Shown here piece by piece: positions 1 through 9,123 of a stretch of DNA of 64,000 bases (the first letter of the stretch is position 1; the number at the start of each line of letters is the position of its first letter). The stretch covers positions 1 to 64,000 of the forward strand of contig JADJMA010000004.1 of NCBI GenBank assembly GCA_016709845.1, given 5' to 3'. This DNA is from Flammeovirgaceae bacterium (GTDB lineage: Bacteria > Bacteroidota > Bacteroidia > Cytophagales > Cyclobacteriaceae). Made by a program: the position numbers and the translations under genes. A model generated the notes under the pieces. That model had not been told where the DNA came from. It searched no databases and was given only the letters and a program-made list of their open reading frames with translations.

Positions 1-1201
1 TACAAATTTTGATCATCATTCCAACCTCCAAATCCATAAGCAGTACCGATGGCAGGCAGTTCAACTTCGCGCTCCAATCTTCCACTCTGATCATACTGTT
101 TTATTTGGGTTTTAACATCTACTAAATAATGGGCAAATATTTTACCGCCACCTGTAGATGTGCTTAATGGTTTCTCGATTTCCAGGATTAAATCTTTCCA
201 GTTTTCAAATGAAGGATTAGAAGCCTCAACCCAAACAATTTTCGAATTCGGAGCATTCAGGTTTGTATTAATGATAAGCTTTGAGCCATCATTATCAATA
301 ACATACTGATCACTTTCAAAGCCTGTCTTTATCGGAAGAATCTTGCTATCTGGCTTAGATAAATCCTGCACATACAATTCATTTCCTGTTGTGCTCTCCG
401 ATGTTTATGATAATCAAGTAGCGTTCATCCTCCGTTACGTATCCGCCCACAAATCTCCTTTTTGTTTGTCTCCAAAATAACTTTGTCCTGCGAAGATGGA
501 GTCCCTAACTTATGGTAATACAATTGTTGATACTCATTCTTCGCTGCAAGGTTACTCTTCAAGCCTTCCACAAAACGATTAATAATAGCCATCATTTCCT
601 TTCCACGAAATTCCACTTTGCTTCATATTGCGGATTGTGTCTTCAACCAATGTTTTATCCAAGTCCTCATTACCACAGCTTCGGCACGATCGCTCCACCT
701 TTGGCTATTTCAAAGCCAGTAAAGAACCATCTTTGGAAAATGATAGACCTCGCATAGTTGTAGTTGCATCTTTAGAAAATGTATTGGGATCCAGAAAAAC
801 TTCTGGCTCGCCTTGCTCTCCTTTCTTACGATAAAGAACTGATTGATTTTGTAAGCCTGTGTTTTTATAGAAATAATAATATTCACCTTGTCGGAATGGC
901 GAACTCAATTTTTCATAGTTATTCAATTCAAGAAGTCGATCTTTACAGCATCGGTAGTTAATCCTACTCAAGTACGAATTAGTTACTTCATTTTCGGCCT
1001 TACCCAATCGGCTACAGCTTTGGTTGTGTCATTCTCCATCCACCGATAAGGATCCGGTACGGCCACGCCAAAATACGTATCTACTGTATCTACCTTTGTT
1101 GATACCGGGTAATTTGAAACAGTTTCAGGATTTGGAGATTTTGAACAAGAGGCAAGCATGGCAATAAATAGTATTGCAAAAAAAATTGACATAGGCTTCA
1201 T
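1..1201 (-). CDS. Prolyl oligopeptidase (S9) lipoprotein, N-terminal part, frameshifted
   Basis: This is the N-terminal lipoprotein signal and beta-propeller of an S9 serine peptidase that would cleave proline-containing peptides in the periplasm. The start is ATG at 1199-1201, followed by a signal ending in LASC. The PEP-family opening DPYRWMEN is about 40 residues in. Further pieces in other frames read SKDGSLLALK (705-1007), YYHKLGTP (425-616) and, at 1-360, KIFAHYLVDVKTQIKQYD, all typical of the propeller. At least three frameshifts lie near 470, 620-700 and 1000. The catalytic alpha/beta-hydrolase domain would be off the left edge, so activity cannot be judged. The breaks resemble the indels elsewhere in the window, so real decay is not proven. 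Confidence 0.85.
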
Positions 1202-1394
1202 AAGTGACTGATTTTGGGAGAACAATATTACCGGTATCAGCATTAGAAATCAAGCTAAGTGATAGCTTGTAAGAACAACAACACTGGAATTACATAAGGA
1301 TTTGCAATCCGCGGATCAAACGTCAGCCAATGAAGGCAACGAAATTAAACTCATCTCGTTATCATAGTTACTAGTTCATTATACAAGCCCCGAT

Positions 1395-3768
1395 ATGATT
1401 AAAAACTACTTTCTGATCACCCTGCGAAGTATGATGAAGAACAAACTCTTCATCTTCATCAACATATTTGGGATGGGGATCGCCATCGCGCAGTGTATCA
1501 CCGGCTACTTCGCTTATGAGTATGATGCTACCTTCGATCGCATTCATCAAAACCACGCGAGCGTTTACCGGGTAAGTGCTATTCGGGAGTTTGACAACAA
1601 CTTCACCCGCCATAGTTATACTTCCTTCCCTTGGGAGAAATTGTATCCAAGACAATTCCTGATGTCGATAAATCCAGTCGATACGCTTACTCCTACTCTA
1701 ATTTCAAACTCAACAACGATCTGTTTCCGGCGAATGCAACCTTCGTTGATCCCGATTTCTTTCAGCTATTTTCTTTTGACTTTATCACGGGCAGCCCGGC
1801 AGCAATTAATGACAAAAGTAGCACGCTCATCAGCGAGGAAATGGCCATAAAGTTATTTGGCAGTGCCTCCGAGGCACAGGGCAAAACCATCACGCAGGTA
1901 TATGGAAGCGATCTTAAAGAATTACAAATAGGCGGTGTGTTTAAAGAGCAACCCATGAACTCCAGCTTTTATCGTAATGCTGGTTCGGCATATATTAACT
2001 TTTCAAATTTTAAAGATGAAAATAAGAACGTGCTTGAAGATGACTGGAAAGTTTACAACACATTATTTGTTCAAATAAAAGATACGGGACGAGTAAACGA
2101 AGTGCAACAGCAACTGCAGCCCTTTATAGAAAACAACAACCAGGTAAGAGAAGACTTTCAGGTGAAAGAGTATGTATTGGATTCGTTCTCTGAGATGGCG
2201 CATAACGACCGCGCAGAGGATGTTGGATCGGCTACCTGGGCGCACCTCCCATCTCCGCTGTCATTGGCTCTAATGTAATGGGCATTCTGGTGTTGCTGCT
2301 TGCATGTTTCAATTTAACTAACACCTCCATTGCCATTGCTTCCCGAAGACTAAAGGAAATTGGTATCCGAAAAGTAATGGGCAGTTCACGAAAACATCTG
2401 ATTGCACAATATCTTAGCGAAACGCTGGCGATTTGTTTTGCTGCCATGCTGATGGGGCTTCTGCTGTCTGACTTTTTGGTTAGGGGTTGGAATTTCTTAT
2501 GGGAATATTTCAAGTTGACACCGCACTATTTGGACAATCCCACCTTCCTACTTTTTCTTTTTGGAATTTTGATTTTAGTAGCGATCCTCGCAGGTAGCTA
2601 TCCGGCTTTTTATATCAGCAAATTTAATCCCGTTACTATTCTAAGAGGGAGATTGCAGTTTGGTGGTACTAATTATTTTACCCGCATTTTGTTGGGGTTG
2701 CAGTTTAGTATCTCCTTGATTTCTATCGTAGCTGCCATTGGGTTCTTGCAAAATGCGCAGTACCAACGCGACTATGACCTTGGCTTTGACGCAGGCGGAT
2801 CGGTAATCGCGTGGGTTGATAATCAAAGCGAGTTTGATACGTATCGCAATGCATTGAAAACTAATCCTGAAATCGTTTCAATAGCGGGTGCTCGTAGTGG
2901 TATATTTTCAAACCGTACTAATGATCCGGTAAAATATGAATCCACACAAATGGAAGTTGATATAATAGAAGTGGGCGATCATTATTTATCTACTATGGAT
3001 TTGAAATTGCTGGAAGGGAGAGACTTCATAAAAGATTCCGAAACGGATAACAAAGAATCGGTGATTGTCACTGAGAAATTGGTTGAAGATTTTGGATGGG
3101 AAAACCCACTTGGAAAAGAAATTATATGGAAAGACACGGTTAAACTTTATGTTATTGGTGTCGTAAAAAACGTATATACAGCGGGGCTATGGCGAGAAAT
3201 GGAACCGATGATGATCCGCTACGTGTTGCCCCCTCAATACACCCAACTGGTGGCAACTACCGGTACGCATCAAGCAGCCTCGGTGAACAAGTATATGGAA
3301 GAAACCTGGGGAAGAGTTTTCCCAAACCGTTTATACAATGGTCGTATGTTGAGTGAAAATTCGACTCAAGCAGAAGAAGTGAATGTAAATATTGTAAACA
3401 TGTTTGGTCTTATGGGCTTGATTACGTTGCTGCTTTCAGCAACTGGCTTGTACACATTGGTGTCTCTCAACATTATTAAGCGAATGAAAGAAATTGGTGT
3501 GCGCAAAGTATTGGGGGCTTCGGTAACTAATATCACACGCATCGTTAATACAGAGTTTATAATTATTCTGGCTCTAGCTTCCGTGTTGGGTTCATGGGCC
3601 GGTTACGTGGAGTCGGATAGGATCATGGGGAGCATCTGGCGTTATTACCAAGGCCCTAATAGCATTACGTTTATTATTTCGGTGAGTTTACTTTTCGTGA
3701 TGTCTTTTGCGGCGATAGGTTACAAGGTGTTCAAAGCCGCCACCATGAATCCGGTAGATTCCTTTTGA
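1395..3768 (+). CDS. FtsX/MacB-type ABC transporter permease, frameshifted
   Basis: Three consecutive ORFs in three frames make one roughly 790-residue permease. It opens with KNYFLITLRSMMKNKLF and a first membrane helix, then a MacB_PCD periplasmic domain (about residues 80-280). A second block begins LLLACFNLTNTSIAIASR and contains RLKEIGIRKVMGSSR. The C-terminal FtsX block has the matching MKEIGVRKVLGAS signature and ends in NPVDSF. Frameshifts lie near 1630 and 2230; across the second the protein reads through SAVIGSNVMGIL without loss. Such proteins form no channel but couple ATP use to envelope work or efflux. No ATPase gene is adjacent, so the partner is unknown. A second family member is at 59698-62191. 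Confidence 0.9.
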
Positions 3769-3851
3769 AGGAAGAATAAGATTGAGATAAAGAAAACAAT
3801 ACGCCCCTCGCGTGTCGCGTGTCTCGTCCTGAAATAGGTTACACGAATTAA

Positions 3852-4079
3852 CGTGTAAACGAGATAGATAAAACCATTCTGGAACAAGAAGCTATTATAG
3901 CTGAGTATTTGCTGGGCTATACTACCTATCGTAAATTGGGGACCAAGCACAATGGACACTGGAAAATAATCGATGGCATCATTGATTATGATGCCGAAAG
4001 CGAAGCTAAAGGCGAAAAGAACCTGATGTCTGAGAAAGGTTATAAGGATTTTACGCTTATGGTTGATTGGCTCATTTAG
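3852..4079 (+). pseudogene. Chimeric remnant: transposase-like HTH joined to a DUF1080 fragment
   Basis: An open frame of 75 codons without an ATG runs from just after a TAA (3849-3851) to TAG at 4077-4079. Its first half, NEIDKTILEQEAIIAEYLLG then TTYRKLGTKH, resembles the N-terminal HTH of an IS3-type OrfA transposase. Its second half, HWKIIDGIIDYD followed by KNLMSEKGYKDFTLMVDW, resembles the start of DUF1080 (3-keto-disaccharide hydrolase, concanavalin-like). The two halves belong to unrelated families, so this is read as a recombination scar. Nothing else is seen between 3769 and 4138. Family assignments are by eye. Confidence 0.55.
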
Positions 4080-4138
4080 TCAACAGCGTGGGTGAATCCC
4101 CGTGTATTCGGTCCTTGGTTTTTTACATAATTATAGGC

Positions 4139-5897
4139 TTAATTTTTTTTGATTAATTTCATCATGGTATCACTAATGCCTGTACTGGTACCTGATGGCT
4201 GATAAGGCCCACCCGCCACGAAGCTGGTACCATTGAACGTGAAAGGAATAATTAGCCTTTGCCGGTCTTTTTTCAGGTAGACATTTAAGTTATCATACCT
4301 CAGTGAAATTTCACCATTTGAAAGGAACCCTTTTTGATCAACGAAATTCAGGTAGAGCACTATGCTGCGGATCTGCCCATTCATCCCAGCCGAAGCCGAT
4401 TTGAACCGGGGTAAAAAAGATATGGGCTTGCCCGATCGAAAAAATATCCAGTCCAACCACGTTCGGATCAGTAGAAGTTGCGATAAGGCTAATATTCTTG
4501 GTGCTATTTGCCGGAAACTCGATATTGTTCACACTATTATCCAGTGCCGCTTGGATGTTTGACGAATTATATAGTACAAAGTCAGCCTCGGAGCCATCGT
4601 TTTTTGGATCATTGCCTCCTGTTTGCACTTCGATTCTGGCACTTTTTAATTTATAGACCGTTTTGGAAGGCGTGAATTTACAATCGGGAACGATAATGTC
4701 ATCTGTTGCTGAATGAATCCCCAGGGTATTTCCTTTTAAATCACTCAAGGTATAGGATATAGGCCTGGAAGACGTATAGTCTGCCTTAGCCACGAGTACA
4801 TTTATTTCATTTTCCAAGTTTGCTGCACTGAACGTAGTAGTGCCTTCGGGGCCACCTATTACCATAGCGTTCACAGTCGATTCGAAATTTGAATGAGTTT
4901 TGAGATAATTAAATACACCATTTGCATCTACACCGACACCATCGTATTTAGCCAAAAATCTACTGATTCCTGATCATTGGTCACCGTTATGATTACGTTA
5001 GCCAATACCCTACAGCCATATACCACGTTTTTAATGACGACCAGATTAGCATTGTTTTGTTCAAAGCTCTTATCGGCAAAGTACCCGTTAGCAGGCAAAT
5101 TGACTGAGGCAATAAGATAGGTCTTTGTGGCATCGATGGTCAGGATGCGGATGTGTTCATTTGAATGTTTTTTATAGGCTGCTGATACAGAGAACCCGGC
5201 AAAACTGCCGCCTGCGGCAACATTGAGGGCCATCTCCGCATCGAGTCAGATATATACACCCTGTATTTTATATCCTGAGGGAACCCGTGGTCGAACTGGC
5301 GATACTCGACATTGCATTATTTACCATAGTTTGGGAAGGTTCGGCTACGTTCCTGTATGTCGCACCGGTGGTATGCCAAATATTATCCACCCCAATTTGT
5401 ATAGGATTTCTGTTAACGGTAATCTCATTTCTGTTGCCGGTAAGAAAATCTATGGCTTTGTAAATTGCGCCCGGAAAAATGGGGCTTGAGATAGCCGAGT
5501 ATTGAGAGTTCAGAAAGTTATCGCTGGTTGCTGAATAATGCATGGCCACATTATCGCATTTCCAATTCGGGTCACCTCCATTGCTGGAAATGCGACCTAA
5601 TTCCGTTTCCGTAAATTGACCTCCCAGATTGTTCGGTAAGTTTTGAGCGTTTGCTGTGAGGGTCACCGTGAGATTCGAATTGCCGGTTATTGATACGGTA
5701 TTGCTGGTATTACTGAATCCTTGCGCCATACCGTTACTCTCCAGACTGGTTTCTGCCTTTGGTGTCACCTGCATAGGCTGCGGGTAAGCCTTATTGGTTG
5801 TAGTTGATTTGGTTTTGGGACCATAAGGGATGACTTGTGCCATTGCGATACCTCCGCACATGAGCAGGAGGATAAGGAAAAGATTGAGCGTTTTCAT
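4139..5897 (-). CDS. Cholesterol-dependent-cytolysin-like (thiol-activated cytolysin family) secreted protein, frameshifted
   Basis: About 585 codons starting with a Sec signal peptide (MKTLNLFLILLLMCGGIAMAQ region). The order of motifs follows thiol-activated cytolysins: PGAIYKAIDFL and NPIQIGVDN in the N-terminal core (about residue 150-175). A hairpin-forming segment MALNVAAGGSFAGFSVSAAY leads to ATKTYLIASVNLP. KNVVYGCRVLANV (about 290) parallels the VAYGRTIYVK block of perfringolysin, VNAMVIGGPEG (about 345) the AVVLGGD block, and RPISYTLSDLKGN (about 380) the PISYTSVFLKDN block. The tryptophan-rich undecapeptide and the usual Ig-like domain 4 are not visible. The C-terminal 180 residues are a different, unrecognised domain. 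Frameshifts lie near 5260, 5230, 4940 and 4370-4450. The likely role is an oligomerising pore-forming protein; the target is unknown. Confidence 0.8.
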
Positions 5898-6024
5898 TTC
5901 TAATTTGGTTTAAAGGATCATGAATTTAAGTTCTGTATTGACTGGGTTTTTTATGATTTTTCCAATGAGTTTATAGGCCAAGCCTTTGCATTTTTATTTC
6001 GACTATTGGGATAGATCATTAGAA

Positions 6025-6527
6025 TTAAAACTTATTCCAGGCCTGTCCGGTCTCCGCATCAAATCCATATTTCTGGGATACTACCATATTCATTCCCGAT
6101 CTGTCGGCCGCATAATATGTCCACCCTATCCGTGTGGCTTGTAAAGAGACTTCCGTAGTCATTACACTATTGCAACCCATGGATTCGGCACAGGCCACCA
6201 CTCTTATTTTTTCCATGGTGATGGTGTAGGAAGGACCGGTTGCAGTCATGACCGATACCGTTGCGTTCATCAACTGATCTCCGTTGGCCATCGCATTTTT
6301 CAAAATAGCCGCTGCGTCCATCACATTCATGGTGAAAGTAAATTGCGTGTTGTTTTTCCCTGAGGAGGCGGTTGTCCACGCCCTTATGGTTTTTCAAAAC
6401 CTTTCTGGGCACCATCGCCTTTTATCAGGACCCCTTTAGGGTCGGTAAGTTTTATAAACACATTCGATGTTTGTGAAAAACCCAGGGCCGGGATCAGGAG
6501 CAGGATGAATAATGATAATGTTTTCAT
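6025..6527 (-). CDS. Secreted Hcp-like (type VI tube-fold) protein, frameshifted
   Basis: About 167 codons from ATG at 6525-6527. An N-terminal Sec signal (MKTLSLFILLLIPALGFSQ) precedes TSNVFIKLTDPKG, the usual opening strand of the Hcp family. After a frameshift near 6390 the protein continues NNTQFTFTMNVMDAAAI, YTITMEKIRVVACAES, TEVSLQATRIGWTYYAAD and ends KYGFDAETGQAW. This parallels Hcp proteins, where a late W-x-Y strand and a final K-x-G-W/F-D segment are common. True T6SS Hcp is cytoplasmic and lacks a signal peptide, and no other T6SS gene is present. This is therefore read as an exported Hcp-fold protein of unknown role. It lies 28 bp after the upstream secreted protein and 127 bp before the cytolysin-like gene, so co-transcription is likely. 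Confidence 0.65.
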
Positions 6528-6555
6528 AGGTCTTATTTTTTAGGTTAATACATTT

Positions 6556-7080
6556 CTATTTTCTCACCAGGTTGAATTTCAGCCCGCTGGATCTTTTATT
6601 TTGCATGAAGAGTACGCTGGAATTTTTGGCATACTTAAATGCCACAGCATATTCTATTTGCTCCTGCCTTGTGGTCGTAGTGTTGGTCATCTGGTCTGTC
6701 CGCGAGGTAATGTTGGTGACAAGGGTGTAGTTGTTTAAAATAAAATTCCCCTTTTCCTCTTCCTGAAATACTTTGGACGAACCGACCATTCCTGTAGAAC
6801 CCTGAGTGAAAAAGCTGAAGTTATTTCCTGAAAAAGTGAAGCTGTTTGAAGCTGATGCCAGTGCCATCCCTGCGTAATTGCCCGTGCTTGTCTGGTACAT
6901 CTGAGCCCCGGGGGCGGATTTTATAGTATCCACTTTTTCGTAATAAAAGGCCAGCCTCATCATACTAAGTGCCCTTATTGTATCGGGCAGATCTGTTTTT
7001 AATTGATTGCTGATACTGTCAATATTTTTATTCTGCGAAAATGCCCCTGTGGATAAAAAAAGGAGCAGCGGTATTAAGTT
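6556..7080 (-). CDS. Secreted protein of unknown function, 5' end missing
   Basis: The frame is open from its TAA at 6556-6558 back past 7080. Near 7020-7080 it encodes a signal-peptide core, NLIPLLLFLSTGAFSQ, then KNIDSISNQLKTDLPDTIRA. No ATG precedes the core in frame: the codons just before NLIP read ESNL where a Met-Lys would be expected. The mature part is rich in Ser, Thr, Asn and Gln (for example TSRTDQMTNTTTTRQEQIE) and ends GLKFNLVRK. No family is recognised. It is first in the apparent three-gene secreted cluster. The missing start coincides with the left end of the TspO-like remnant, so the true 5' end and promoter have probably been lost or mis-assembled. Confidence 0.55.
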   Translation of the reverse strand, partial: NLIPLLLFLSTGAFSQNKNIDSISNQLKTDLPDTIRALSMMRLAFYYEKVDTIKSAPGAQMYQTSTGNYAGMALASASNSFTFSGNNFSFFTQGSTGMVGSSKVFQEEEKGNFILNNYTLVTNITSRTDQMTNTTTTRQEQIEYAVAFKYAKNSSVLFMQNKRSSGLKFNLVRK

Positions 7081-7569
7081 GGATTCTGACCTGGCACTAC
7101 CTCTATCTATGCCTCTGTCTTGATTATGTTGTTGTTATTATTTTTCCCTTGCAAAATATTTCTACTGGTTCAAGCTGTGGAGTTTACCACCATAACAGAA
7201 AAAATATTTATCAAGCTCCCCTTTGTAGTCTATCTTTCCTAGATTTGTGTTGCCACCATTGCCAACATTTCTTCCTTATTGGTTTTGCTATCCTGGGATG
7301 GGGAAATTTTATCACCCGAGAAATGGACCATGACCATGATGAGCATTGCCAGCGTATTAGGCATTTTTATTTCCAGGCGGTTTCGTGAACCTTACTTTTT
7401 GCTGGCCTTGATCTGGGCACTTTATGGAATCTATAGCAAATGGCATGGCACTATAAATAACTCAATTGCTAAAACGACCCTCATAGAATTACTCGTACTG
7501 GTTGTTTTGTTTTTTGTGTTCAGGTTTAATTTAAGAATGCCTAAACTTTCCATAATGAAAAAACGCTGA
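7074..7569 (+). pseudogene. TspO/MBR-like (tryptophan-rich sensory protein) gene remnant, 5'-truncated with an amber codon
   Basis: The reading starts abruptly at VLSWILTWHYLYL in one frame and shifts frame near 7120-7130. It continues FLLVQAVEFTTITEKIF and IKLPFVVYLS, hits TAG at 7240-7242 where the family has Trp, then reads ICVATIANISSLLVLLSWDG and YFLLALIWALYGIYSK to the stop. These blocks match the TspO/MBR-like membrane family (helices 3-5). The N-terminal helices are absent because the upstream DNA belongs to the opposite-strand secreted gene. Truncation, nonsense codon and frameshift together make genuine decay likely here. Confidence 0.6.
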
Positions 7570-7590
7570 CCCTTCTACCGAGCCAGCGTT
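7556..7590 (-). terminator. Intrinsic terminator of serS
   Basis: On the minus strand a 7-bp stem (7584-7590 with 7562-7568, AACGCTG/CAGCGTT) is followed by a run of six T. It lies 25 bp after the serS stop codon and overlaps the end of the TspO-like remnant. Confidence 0.75.
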
Positions 7591-7614
7591 GCTTCTGAAC
7601 GTATTGATTTGAAA

Positions 7615-8887
7615 TCAGTTTATTATTTCAAACCCAGTATACGGAACCAACACTGCAGGAATTTTAATTCCCTTTTCGGTTTGATTGTTTTCAAGAATAG
7701 CAGCAACAATCCGCGGCAGCGCTAACGCACTTCCATTCAGTGTATGCAACAACTCCATTTTACCTTCCTTGTTTTTGTAGCGCAGCTTTAGCCGATTTGC
7801 CTGAAAAGTTTCGAAGTTACTCACGGAGCTCACTTCAAGCCATCGTTGCTGCGCTGCCGAGAATACTTCCATGTCGTAGGTAAGGGCAGAGTTAAACCCC
7901 ATATCTCCTCCACACAACAACAGTTTGCGATAAGGTAATTCTAGCTTTTCCAATAACCCTTGCACATGCAAACTCATCTCATCTAAAATTCGATAAGAAT
8001 CTTCCGACTTACTGACCTGCACAATCTCGACCTTATCAAATTGATGCAAGCGATTGAGTCCGCGTACATGCGCACCCCAACTACCTGCTTCTCTGCGAAA
8101 GCAAGGTGTATAGCCAACATTTTTATCGGCAAACTATCTTCGTTCACAATTACATCCCTGTATAAGTTGGTGATGGGCACCTCGGCTGTGGGGATCATAT
8201 ACAAACCATCTTCATTCACAAAATACATTTGCCCTTCCTTATCGGGAAGTTGACCGGTTCCATAGCCACTGGCTTCATTCACTACAATGGGAGGTTGTAT
8301 TTCTGTATAGCCTGCTCTATCAGCTTCATTCAAAAGAAATTGATTAAGGCGCGCTGAAGCTTCGCTCCTTTTCCTTTATAAACCGGAAAACCTGCCCCGG
8401 CAATTTTAATCCCCAGGTCAAAATCAATAATGTCATATTTTTTGATCAGCTCCCAATGCGGCAAAGCGTTCGGATAAAGTGTAGGAATCTTACCATGCTC
8501 ATGCACCGTAATGTTGTCTTCCGCGCTCTTCCCTGCCGGCACAATGGCTGCTGGCACGTTGGGGAGTTTGTACAAAATCTCGAGTTGCTTCTTCTCAAAA
8601 CCGGTAAGGCTTTCTTCCAGAAATTTTACCTTGTCTTTGTCCTGGGTGATGGCCGTGCGCAAGGTGTTAGCTTCTTCTGCCTTTCCAGCCTTCATTAATT
8701 CACCAATCTTTTTCGAATCGGAATTTGATCTGGCCTTTAAGGTATCCAGCGTGTTTTGTGTTTCTCTGCGGAGTTTATCGTTATCAAGCACTTGCTGAAT
8801 CAAGTCCTCAGCCTCTTTAAAGTTCCTCTTTTTCAACCCTTCCAGCACAGTATTTGTTTCTTCCCGCAGTACTTGTAATGTCAACAT
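7615..8887 (-). CDS. serS: Seryl-tRNA synthetase, frameshifted
   Basis: Charges tRNA-Ser. The start is ATG at 8885-8887 (MLTLQVLREETNTVLEGLKK). The N-terminal antiparallel coiled-coil arm spans about residues 25-110. The class II core shows motif 2 as PCFRREAGSWGAHVRGLNR, then HQFDKVEIVQ, the tRNA/ATP segment SSVSNFETFQANRL and motif 3 LNGSALALPRIVAAILENNQ, ending PYTGFEIIN. Total length (about 424 codons) is normal. Frameshifts lie near 8330 and 8115. The gene is essential, so these are almost certainly sequence errors. It is transcribed away from rho. Confidence 0.95.
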
Positions 8888-8904
8888 AGATTTATATTAA
8901 GGGT

Positions 8905-8933
8905 CAAAATTAGCCAATAATTTTTTCTTGCAA
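8905..8933 (-). promoter_or_regulatory. Bacteroidota-type promoter for serS
   Basis: On the minus strand TTG (8931-8933), 18 nt, then TAATTTTG (8905-8912) fits the Bacteroidota housekeeping sigma pattern TTG-N~19-TAnnTTTG. It lies 18 bp upstream of the serS ATG. Confidence 0.6.
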
Positions 8934-8953
8934 TTTGATAATATTTAATTTTG
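8928..8953 (+). promoter_or_regulatory. Candidate promoter for rho, back to back with the serS promoter
   Basis: TAATTTTG at 8946-8953 matches the Bacteroidota -7 element. A TTG at 8928-8930 sits 15 nt upstream, shorter than usual. That TTG abuts the serS TTG in the hexamer TTGCAA (8928-8933). Use of this promoter would give rho a leader of about 160 nt (8960-9123), in which no clear structure was found. Confidence 0.4.
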
Positions 8954-9123
8954 AAGTATACTTGCAGTGTCATAGTGGCCTCCTCGGGCCCTCTCGATAA
9001 AAACCCAATACTTTACAATCTCTTTTCAATCGACCTGGTAAATGTTTTTGACTTATAGCTGTCCTTCAGCTAGTACAACACAATAAAAATTCTGTTTTCA
9101 TTATTTAATTTTTTTATCCTCAC

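Noticed and set aside
1395..3768. Programmed frameshifting in the FtsX gene
   Set aside because: No slippery heptamer with downstream structure was seen, and identical breaks are common across the window.
3720..3959. A 79-codon minus-strand frame after the FtsX gene
   Set aside because: Overlaps the conserved NPVDSF end of FtsX and the transposase-like frame; composition is not protein-like.
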